64,000 bases of DNA from NCBI GenBank assembly GCA_963775395.1, contig CAVZIX010000008.1, positions 1 to 64,000 of the forward strand, given 5' to 3'. Both the position numbers and the translations under genes were made by a program. The notes under the pieces are model-generated. The model ran no database searches. It was not told where the DNA came from and was given only the letters and a program-made list of their open reading frames with translations. Source of the stretch: JAIBJN01 sp963775395 (GTDB taxonomy: Bacteria > Actinomycetota > Thermoleophilia > Gaiellales > Gaiellaceae). Below, piece by piece: positions 18,072-24,537 of this stretch (its first letter is position 1; every line of letters begins with the position of its first letter).

Positions 18072-18810
18072 CGTCGGCTTCCCGCTGGAGCCCGCGCTCG
18101 TCCGGCGGCTCTGCGACTACCACCTCGGTATCGGGTCGGACGGGATCCTGGAGGTCCTCACCGCCGAGGGGCCGCGCGCGGAGATCGTCATCTGGAACCC
18201 AGACGGGTCCACGGCAGAGCTGTCCGGCAACGGCACGCGGATCGCCGCACGCTGGCTCGCGCGCCGAAGCGGCGAGCGCGAGGTCGTCGTCGCCGTCGGG
18301 CCGCGCGAGGTCGTGGCTCGCATGCGCGACGGCCTGGAGGTGGAGACGGAGATGGGCCCAGTCGAGGTCGGGCAGCCCGAGCTCCTGGCCGTGAACGGGG
18401 CCGAGGTCGAGTTCACGCCGGTCTCGGTGGGGAACCCGCACGCGGTCATCCGCCGCGATCCCGAGCGCTCGGAGCTCCTGCGCCTCGGGCCGCTCGTCGA
18501 GAACCACCCGCGCTTCCCGCAGCGCACCAACGTTCAGCTCGTGCACGTCGATTCCGGCCGCGAGGCGACGGTCGGCGTCTGGGAGCGGGGCGCGGGGGAG
18601 ACGCTGTCGTCGGGCACGAGCGCCGTCGCCGTAGCAGGCGCGTCCGTCGCGAACGGCTGGTGCGAGAGCCCCGTCGTCATCCATCTGGCCGGCGGAGACA
18701 TGCAGGTCGAGCTCGACGCCGGCTTCAACGCACGCCTGACGGGGGCGGCACAGGAGATCTGCACGGGCGAGGTCTCGCCCGAGCTCCTCGAGGAGGTGCG
18801 GGGAGCGTGA
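18013..18810 (+). CDS. dapF: diaminopimelate epimerase-like protein lacking both catalytic cysteines
   Basis: 265-residue DapF-fold protein. The start ATG 18013 gives MRFSKWHGLGNDYLLVE, the family's opening, and overlaps the end of miaA. All other landmarks are present: WNPDGSTAELSGNGTRIAAR, VGNPHAV and WERGAGETLSSGTSAVAV. In active DapF these two segments contain the acid/base pair in CGNG and ACGTG; here both Cys are Ser (codons TCC at 18223-18225 and TCG at 18610-18612). LL- to meso-DAP epimerisation uses the two thiols, so the activity is doubtful. The gene sits directly before a DapL-like aminotransferase (GTGA overlap), so a lysine/DAP-pathway context holds. It could be a divergent isomerase, a serine-based variant or an inactive homologue. 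Confidence 0.82.
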   Translation: MRFSKWHGLGNDYLLVERADVGFPLEPALVRRLCDYHLGIGSDGILEVLTAEGPRAEIVIWNPDGSTAELSGNGTRIAARWLARRSGEREVVVAVGPREVVARMRDGLEVETEMGPVEVGQPELLAVNGAEVEFTPVSVGNPHAVIRRDPERSELLRLGPLVENHPRFPQRTNVQLVHVDSGREATVGVWERGAGETLSSGTSAVAVAGASVANGWCESPVVIHLAGGDMQVELDAGFNARLTGAAQEICTGEVSPELLEEVRGA

Positions 18811-19982
18811 GGTTCGCGTCGCGGCTCGACCAGGTCCCTCCGTACCTCTTCGCCGAGATCGAGCGGAAGATCGAGGCGATGCGCGCCGAAGGCGCGGACG
18901 TCATCTCGCTCGGGATCGGCGACCCGGACCTCCCGACGCCGCCGGCGGTGATCGAGGCGCTCCAGCGCGCCGCCGCGGCTCCGGAGACGCACCAGTACCC
19001 GTCCAACCGCGGACTGGCGCCCTTCCGCGAGGCGGTGGCGAGCTTCTACCGCGACCGCTTCGACGTCGAGATCGACCCGGAGCGCGAGGTCATCCCCGTG
19101 CTCGGCGGCAAGGAGGGGGTGGCGCACATCGCCCTCGCGTGTCTCGACCCCGGCGACGTGTGCCTCTCGCCGGACCCAGGCTACCCGCCGTACACCTCGG
19201 GGCCGGTGTTCGCCGGCGCGGAGGTCCACTACCTGCCGCTGGCCGAGGAGAACGCCTTCATGCCCGACCTCGCCTCCATCCCGGGGGACGTGACCGCACG
19301 GGCGAACCTCCTCTTCTTCAACTATCCGAACAACCCGACGGGCGCTGTCGTCGCGGACGGCTTCTTCGAGCGCGCCGTCGGCTTCGCCCGCGAGCACGAC
19401 CTGATCGCCGTCCACGACTCCTCGTACACGGAGATCGCGTTCGACGGCTACCGGCCGCCCAGCTTCCTCGCCACGCCGGGCGCGAAGGACGTCGGCGCCG
19501 AGATCTTCTCGCTGTCTAAAGGCTGGAACATGACGGGCTGGAGGATCGGCTGGATCGCGGGCAACGCCCAGGTCGTGGAGCGCTACCGCCAGCTGAAGAC
19601 GAACCTCGACTCCGGCATGTTCGACGCGCTCCAGCATGCAGGCGTGGCGGCGCTGACGGAGGCGCGGGCGTTCCCCCAGGAGATGTCGGAGGTCTACCGG
19701 CGCCGGCGCGACCTGATGGTGGACGCGCTCGCGGCGATCGGGATCCCCGCGGAGCCTCCGCGCGCCACGCCGTACATCTGGGTGCGCGTGCCGCCGGGCC
19801 ACGACTCCGCGAGCTTCACCGAGCTCGTCCTCACGCAGGCGGCCGTCATCGTCTCTCCGGGACCGTCGTTCGGCCCGTCCGGCGAGGGATTCGTCCGGAT
19901 CTCGCTGACGGTCGCCGACGAACGGCTGGAAGAGGCGGCCGGCCGAATCGCATCTTCGCTCCGCGTCGAATCACGGGCATAA
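18807..19982 (+). CDS. PLP-dependent class I/II aminotransferase, DapL-like
   Basis: 391-residue fold-type I aminotransferase. GTG 18807 overlaps the dapF stop and follows GGAGG. The PLP lysine lies in SLSKGWNMTGWRIGW (about residue 240), with FFNYPNNPTGAVV and VHDSSYTEIAFDGY for cofactor and phosphate contacts. The start (SRLDQVPPYLFAEIERK) and DVISLGIGDPDLPTPPAV resemble LL-diaminopimelate aminotransferases and related AspC-like enzymes. With dapF next door, one-step formation of LL-DAP from tetrahydrodipicolinate is an attractive role, but general aspartate/alanine aminotransferase activity cannot be excluded from sequence alone. Confidence 0.82.
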   Translation: MRFASRLDQVPPYLFAEIERKIEAMRAEGADVISLGIGDPDLPTPPAVIEALQRAAAAPETHQYPSNRGLAPFREAVASFYRDRFDVEIDPEREVIPVLGGKEGVAHIALACLDPGDVCLSPDPGYPPYTSGPVFAGAEVHYLPLAEENAFMPDLASIPGDVTARANLLFFNYPNNPTGAVVADGFFERAVGFAREHDLIAVHDSSYTEIAFDGYRPPSFLATPGAKDVGAEIFSLSKGWNMTGWRIGWIAGNAQVVERYRQLKTNLDSGMFDALQHAGVAALTEARAFPQEMSEVYRRRRDLMVDALAAIGIPAEPPRATPYIWVRVPPGHDSASFTELVLTQAAVIVSPGPSFGPSGEGFVRISLTVADERLEEAAGRIASSLRVESRA

Positions 19983-19983
19983 T
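19978..19983 (+). promoter_or_regulatory. -10 box CATAAT of hflX (leaderless)
   Basis: CATAAT ends 6 bases before GTG 19990 and overlaps the end of the aminotransferase gene (stop 19980-19982). No Shine-Dalgarno is present, suggesting a separate leaderless transcript for hflX. Confidence 0.6.
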
Positions 19984-19989
19984 CGCCCT

Positions 19990-21303
19990 GTGAGCCACCA
20001 CCACCCGGACCCCGCGCCCGGAGCGGAGCCCGAGCGCGGATTCGTCGTCGCCGTCTTGGCACCCGGGGTGGACGAGGAACAGGAGCTCGGCGAGCTGCGG
20101 GAGCTGCTGCGCACGGCCGGCGTCGAGCCCGTCGGCGAGCTCGTCCAGCGCCGGCCTGCTCCGGACGTGCGCACCTACGTCGGCAAGGGCAAGCTCGAGG
20201 AGCTGAAGGAGCTGGTCAAGAGCTCCGGCGCCGAGGCGCTGATCGTCGACGACGAGCTCGACCCGGGGCAGCAGCGACGCCTAGAGGACGCGCTGACCGC
20301 CCGCGTCATCGACCGGACGCAGCTGATCCTCGACATCTTCGCCCAGCACGCGCGCAGCGCCGAGGGCAAGCTCCAGGTGGAGCTGGCCCAGCTCGAGTAC
20401 AACCTCCCGCGCATGCGCGGCATGTGGCAGCACCTCGAGCGGCTCGGCGGCGGCATCGGCACGCGCGGCCCGGGCGAGTCCCAGCTCGAGACCGACCGCC
20501 GCATCGCACGCCGCCGGATCGGCCTCCTCAAGCGCAAGCTCCGCGAGCTGGAGAAGCGCCGCGCGCTCCAGCGCAAGGCGCGTGAACAGAGCGTCGTGCC
20601 CGTGGTCGCCCTCGCCGGGTACACGAACGCAGGCAAGTCCACGCTCCTGAACGCACTCACAGAGGCCGAGGCCTCGGTCGACGACCGCCTCTTCGAGACG
20701 CTCGACCCGACGACGCGCGCCTTCGACCACGACGGCCGCCGCTATCTCGTCACCGACACGGTCGGCTTCATCCGGCGCCTGCCGCACCAGCTGGTCGAGG
20801 GCTTCGCCGCCACGCTCGAGGAGACGCTGCTCGCGGACCTCGTCCTGCACGTCGTCGACGCGTCCGAGGGCGACGATCGCATGGAGGAGACGATCGCGGC
20901 CGTCGACGGCGTCCTGTCGGAGATCGGCGCCAGCGAGCTACCGGTCGAGATCGTTCTCAACAAGATCGACCTCGTCGACCCGCTCCGGCGTCGGCGCCTC
21001 GGGAACCGCTTCCCGGACGCTCTCCAGATCTCTGCGGCCGGCGGCGAGGGCCTCGAGGAGCTCCGGGCGCACATCGCGGAGCGCTTCGCCGACCGTTTCC
21101 GGCCGGTCAAGCTCCTCGTTCCGCACGGCAGCGGCCGGGTGCTCGCCGAGCTGTACGATCTCGGCGCCCCGATCGAGGAGCGCGTCGACCGCCCCGACGG
21201 CGTGCTCGTTCACGCGCGCCTCCCCGAGCGGGAGCTCGTCCGCTTCGCGCCCTATCTGATCGCCGAAGCGGACACCCCGGCCAGCCAGGCGCGCAAGGCG
21301 TGA
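19990..21303 (+). CDS. hflX: ribosome-associated GTPase HflX
   Basis: 437-residue OBG-HflX GTPase, which splits stalled or stress-inactivated 70S ribosomes. The N-terminal HflX domain includes RRPAPDVRTYVGKGKLEELK and RTQLILDIFAQHARSAEGKL, followed by GIGTRGPGESQLETDRR, a hallmark of the family. The G domain has G1 GYTNAGKST (about residue 215), G3 DTVGFIRRLP and G4 NKIDLVD. Start GTG 19990 follows a -10 box. Its stop overlaps the dut start (GTGA). Confidence 0.93.
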   Translation: MSHHHPDPAPGAEPERGFVVAVLAPGVDEEQELGELRELLRTAGVEPVGELVQRRPAPDVRTYVGKGKLEELKELVKSSGAEALIVDDELDPGQQRRLEDALTARVIDRTQLILDIFAQHARSAEGKLQVELAQLEYNLPRMRGMWQHLERLGGGIGTRGPGESQLETDRRIARRRIGLLKRKLRELEKRRALQRKAREQSVVPVVALAGYTNAGKSTLLNALTEAEASVDDRLFETLDPTTRAFDHDGRRYLVTDTVGFIRRLPHQLVEGFAATLEETLLADLVLHVVDASEGDDRMEETIAAVDGVLSEIGASELPVEIVLNKIDLVDPLRRRRLGNRFPDALQISAAGGEGLEELRAHIAERFADRFRPVKLLVPHGSGRVLAELYDLGAPIEERVDRPDGVLVHARLPERELVRFAPYLIAEADTPASQARKA

Positions 21304-21737
21304 TCGACCTTCCGATCGTGCGGCTGCACGAGGAGGCGAGGCTTCCGGAGCGCGCTTACTCCGCGGACGCCGGACTCGATCTGGCGACGTGCGAGCGCGT
21401 CGAGCTCGGCCCGGGGGAGAGAGCCGTCGTGCCGACAGGGCTCGCGGTAGCAATCCCGGAGGGATACGCCGGCTTCGTCCAACCGCGCTCAGGGCTCGCG
21501 GCGCGCCAGGGGATCAGCGTCGTCAACTCGCCCGGGCTGATCGACCCCGGCTACCGGGGCGAGATCCGCGTCGTCCTGTTGAACACCGACACGGAGCACA
21601 CGTTCGTCGCCGAGCCGGGCGACCGCATCGCGCAGCTCGTCGTGCTGCCAATCCCCGAACTGGAGCTAGTCGAGGTAGACGAGCTGCCGACGACCGAGCG
21701 CGGGGTGCATGGCTTCGGGTCGTCAAGGACGACGTGA
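21300..21737 (+). CDS. dut: dUTP diphosphatase
   Basis: 145-residue homotrimeric dUTPase, converting dUTP to dUMP to keep uracil out of DNA. All five family motifs are present in order: AGLDL (I), PRSGLAARQG (II), NSPGLIDPGYRGEIRV (III), GDRIAQLVVLP (IV) and the C-terminal arm RGVHGFGSS (V). GTG 21300 overlaps the hflX stop. Length is typical. Confidence 0.95.
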   Translation: MIDLPIVRLHEEARLPERAYSADAGLDLATCERVELGPGERAVVPTGLAVAIPEGYAGFVQPRSGLAARQGISVVNSPGLIDPGYRGEIRVVLLNTDTEHTFVAEPGDRIAQLVVLPIPELELVEVDELPTTERGVHGFGSSRTT

Positions 21738-21741
21738 CGCG

Positions 21742-22191
21742 ATGGAACCGCGCATCCGTGTCTCCGCGATCCTGCGGCGCGAGAGCCGTATCCTCCTCGT
21801 CCGCCACGAGAAGGGCGGCCGCGAGTACTGGCTGCTGCCCGGCGGAGGGGTGAGCGCGGGGGAGACGCTCCTCGAGGCGATGCGGCGCGAGCTGGCGGAG
21901 GAGGTCGGGCTCGACTCCGATCTCCCGCTCGAGGGCCCGGTCGCGCTGGCCGAGTCGATCGCCCCGGCCGGCTGGCCGACCAAGCACGTCCTGCACATCG
22001 TCTTCGCCGCCCACCTCGGGGAGCGGTCGCTCGAGCGCGTGACGTCGCAAGACACGGCCGTGTGGAACCACCGCCTCTTCGACGTCGAGGAGCTCGCCGG
22101 GCTCGCCCTCCACCCGCCGATCCAACGCTTCCTGGCCCGCTGGCAGCCGGGCGACCCCACGGTCTATCTCGGCTCGCTCTGGGCGCCCTAG
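21742..22191 (+). CDS. Nudix hydrolase
   Basis: 149-residue Nudix protein. The Nudix box reads GGGVSAGETLLEAMRRELAE then EVGL (about residues 36-60), with all catalytic acids in place. The start ATG 21742, five bases after the dut stop, gives MEPRIRVSAILRRESRILLV, a usual Nudix first strand; an in-frame ATG 21709 inside dut is less likely. Substrate cannot be read from sequence; nucleotide clean-up would suit the dut context. Confidence 0.85.
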   Translation: MEPRIRVSAILRRESRILLVRHEKGGREYWLLPGGGVSAGETLLEAMRRELAEEVGLDSDLPLEGPVALAESIAPAGWPTKHVLHIVFAAHLGERSLERVTSQDTAVWNHRLFDVEELAGLALHPPIQRFLARWQPGDPTVYLGSLWAP

Positions 22192-22241
22192 CGGCACGAA
22201 TCGCGCGCCACGCGCGCGTTTCCCCGCACTAGGATCGAAAT

Positions 22242-22255
22242 CGGGGGGCCCCCCG
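22242..22255. terminator. GC palindrome between convergent Nudix and gatD genes
   Basis: CGGGGGGCCCCCCG is a perfect 14-base palindrome, 50 bases after the Nudix stop and 11 bases after the gatD stop on the other strand. With such a tight loop and no T run it is only a possible bidirectional terminator. Confidence 0.35.
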
Positions 22256-22265
22256 GGAGACGTAG

Positions 22266-23024
22266 TCAGTAGCGGCCGCCGCGCGATCGTGCGCGGCCCG
22301 CGGAGACCTTCTGGGCCTCGGCCTCGAGCTCGTCCTCGAGGGGGGCGAGCACCGGTGGCTCGCCGCCCCGATGCGCGAGCGCCTGCGCCAGGAGCCAGTC
22401 CGCGAACCAGGGGTTCCGGGGGAGTAGCGGCCCGTGGAGGTACGTCCCGACCGCCCGGCCGACACGGCAGCCCTCGTGGCCGCTCTCACCGTCGTTCCCG
22501 AAGCCCGCGACCACGCGCCCGAGCGCCTCGGCGCCGGGGTCGAGCGCCGTGCGTCCCGCATGGTTCTCGAACCCCGCGAGCAGGCGCTTTTCCCCGGGCT
22601 CGAGCTCACATTCGAGCAGCACGTCCCCGATCATCCGACGCTCGCCGGCGACGGTCTCGTGCGGGAAGAGCCCGACACCCGGCAGCACTTCGCCGCCGCG
22701 TCCCCGGTAGGAGCGGCCGAGCAGCTGGTAGCCGCCGCACACGGCGAGGATGGCCGCCCCGCCGGCAGCCGCCTCGCGTAGCGCCTCTCCCTTCTCGACC
22801 AGGTCGGCGGCGACGAGCGCCTGCTCCCGGTCCTGGCCTCCGCCGACGTACAGGAGGTCGTGCTCCCCGGGCTCGACAGTTCCCCCGAGGTCGATCGCCC
22901 GGTGCTCGAACGCGATCCCGCGCCAGGCCGCACGCCGCTCCAGGACTGCGATGTTTCCCCGGTCGGCGTAGATGTTGAGGTAGTCGGGATAGAGATGGCC
23001 GACGATGACCTTCAGGCCCTTCAT
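22266..23024 (-). CDS. gatD: lipid II isoglutaminyl synthase, glutaminase subunit GatD
   Basis: 252-residue class I glutamine amidotransferase of the CobB/CobQ-like group. The nucleophile sits in AVCGGYQLLGRSY (Cys near residue 100) and the His in TYLHGPLLPRNPWFADWLL, both arranged as in GatD. ATG 23024 overlaps the murT stop (ATGA), so the two subunits are made together. GatD supplies ammonia to MurT, which amidates the D-Glu of the stem peptide in lipid II. The longer open frame to 23720 runs antisense-like inside murT and is not coding. The C-terminal tail is charged (EDELEAEAQKV). Confidence 0.92.
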   Translation of the reverse strand: MKGLKVIVGHLYPDYLNIYADRGNIAVLERRAAWRGIAFEHRAIDLGGTVEPGEHDLLYVGGGQDREQALVAADLVEKGEALREAAAGGAAILAVCGGYQLLGRSYRGRGGEVLPGVGLFPHETVAGERRMIGDVLLECELEPGEKRLLAGFENHAGRTALDPGAEALGRVVAGFGNDGESGHEGCRVGRAVGTYLHGPLLPRNPWFADWLLAQALAHRGGEPPVLAPLEDELEAEAQKVSAGRARSRGGRY

Positions 23025-24406
23025 GCGGCGGCGCCTTCCCAGTAGGGCCGCACGAGCCCGCGCTCGGCGACGATCCGGCGGAGCGCGAGCATGGCCGTGT
23101 AGGTGGGCAGGACGACCAGCTCGCCGCCCGCGGGGGTCAGCTCCAACCCGCGGTCGAGAGCCCGGTCGAGGCGCGGCACGACCTCGATTGCGCCCGGATC
23201 GAGCCCGCCGTACTTGAAACGAAGCGCGAGCTCCTGCGCCCGCGAGCCCGTGGCAACGACGCCCTCCAGGCCCTCGAGGAGCGGCTCGAAGTCGACATCC
23301 CAGATCCAGGAGACGTCCCTGCCGTCGGCGATGTCGTCGTTGAGCGCGGCGACGACGACGCGCGGCGGCCCGCCCGCGGTGAGCGTGCGCACGACCTCGT
23401 TGGCGCCCGCGGGGTTCTTGACGAGCAGGAGCAGCACGGTCCGGTCGCCCGCCGGGATGCGCTCGAAGCGCCCGAACGCCGGCCGGAAGCGCCCGATGCC
23501 CTCCGCGACCTCGTCGAGCGAAGCGCCGAGGACGAGCGAGAGGGAGGCCGCCGCGGCCGCGTTGTAGACGTTGTAGAGACCGGGCAGGGCGAGATCGATG
23601 CGCCTCGTCCCCTGCGGCGTCACGAGGTCGAAGCCCACGCGCTCGAGGCCCTCGAGCTCGATCTCGCGCGCGATCAGGTCGAGCGTCGGCCGCGCATGTC
23701 CGCACGACGGGCACGACCACGCGCCGAGATGGCCGACGTACGCGGCCTCGTAGACGTAGGGGCTCGCGCAGACGCTGCAGTATTTCGAGTCAGCGGCGTG
23801 GGGGAGACGCTCGCGCGCAACCCTGGGGTCGTCGATCCCGAAGCGGAACGTGGCCTCGCGTCCCCTGGCGATGTCCGCCACGAGCGGGTCGTCGCCGTTT
23901 GCCACCACCCAGGCGCTTTCCGGCAGCGCCCTCACGCTCTCGCGCCAGCGCTCGGCGATCAGCTCGAGCTCGCCGTACCGGTCCAGCTGGTCGCGGAAGA
24001 GGTTCCCGAGCAGCACGGTTTGCGGCCCGACCCGCCGCGCGACGTCAGGAAGGGCGCCCTCGTCCACCTCGAAGAGGCCGAGCTCGGCGTCGGGGTGCGC
24101 CAGGAGCGCAGAAGTGACGCCCGACACGAGGTTCGCGCCCGCGCGGTTGTGCGCCAGCTTGACCCGCGGGCCGAGGATCTCCGCGACCATGCCCGCGGTG
24201 GTCGTCTTGCCGTTCGTGGCCGAGACGAGCGCCGATCCGAGCGGCAGCCGCCCTGCGAGATTCCCCAGTGCCCCGGGGTCGATCGTGGCCAGGATCTTGC
24301 CGGGCAGGGTCGTGCCGCCGCCCCGTCCCGCAAGCTGCGAAAGCCGTCCGGCGGCGCGCGCGACAGCGATCTCCAGCCCCAGGCGCACGCGCTTCAGTCT
24401 ATTCAT
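23021..24406 (-). CDS. murT: lipid II isoglutaminyl synthase, Mur-ligase subunit MurT
   Basis: 461-residue Mur-ligase homologue. The ATP loop is SATNGKTTTAGMVAEIL (about residue 60). A four-Cys zinc ribbon inserted in the central domain (CSVCASPYV … CPSCGHARP, about 210-235) is characteristic of MurT. The C-terminal DUF1727 region follows (…AGDRTVLLLLVKNPAGANEVV…). With GatD it converts lipid II glutamate to isoglutamine at the membrane's inner face. I use ATG 24406; GTG 24409, one codon earlier, is equally possible. The start codon lies inside a 16-bp palindrome that may be an operator. Confidence 0.93.
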   Translation of the reverse strand: MNRLKRVRLGLEIAVARAAGRLSQLAGRGGGTTLPGKILATIDPGALGNLAGRLPLGSALVSATNGKTTTAGMVAEILGPRVKLAHNRAGANLVSGVTSALLAHPDAELGLFEVDEGALPDVARRVGPQTVLLGNLFRDQLDRYGELELIAERWRESVRALPESAWVVANGDDPLVADIARGREATFRFGIDDPRVARERLPHAADSKYCSVCASPYVYEAAYVGHLGAWSCPSCGHARPTLDLIAREIELEGLERVGFDLVTPQGTRRIDLALPGLYNVYNAAAAASLSLVLGASLDEVAEGIGRFRPAFGRFERIPAGDRTVLLLLVKNPAGANEVVRTLTAGGPPRVVVAALNDDIADGRDVSWIWDVDFEPLLEGLEGVVATGSRAQELALRFKYGGLDPGAIEVVPRLDRALDRGLELTPAGGELVVLPTYTAMLALRRIVAERGLVRPYWEGAAA

Positions 24407-24421
24407 CACTCGATCGAGTGA
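24406..24421. promoter_or_regulatory. 16-bp perfect palindrome over the murT start
   Basis: TCACTCGATCGAGTGA is a perfect palindrome spanning the first murT codon and the bases just upstream. A symmetric site of this size at a divergent promoter region (murT on -, subtilase on +) is typical of a dimeric repressor operator; the regulator is unknown. Confidence 0.5.
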
Positions 24422-24434
24422 ATCGCGGTCGAAT

Positions 24435-24467
24435 CCCCAAAGGGGGGAGGTACGAAGCCCGCTTCGT
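24435..24467 (+). promoter_or_regulatory. structured leader upstream of the subtilase gene
   Basis: Two adjacent stems: CCCC-AAA-GGGG (24435-24445) and ACGAAG-CCCG-CTTCGT (24452-24467), inside the 116-base region between the murT start and the subtilase ATG 24538. It could be a 5' UTR RNA element of the secreted protease. I could not match it to a known riboswitch class. Confidence 0.35.
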
Positions 24468-24537
24468 CCCTAGCGTCGGGTGAGGGAATGAACTGCGGCC
24501 CGCGCCTGGCGCGCGGAGAGAGGAACGAGAAAGACTC

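Noticed and set aside
22266..23720. GatD with a long N-terminal extension to 23720
   Set aside because: The extension is read out of frame across murT and is Arg/Gly-rich noise; ATG 23024 overlaps the murT stop.
24421..24537. Cyclic-di-AMP (ydaO) riboswitch before the subtilase
   Set aside because: Conserved core segments could not be aligned with confidence; kept only as an unassigned structured leader.
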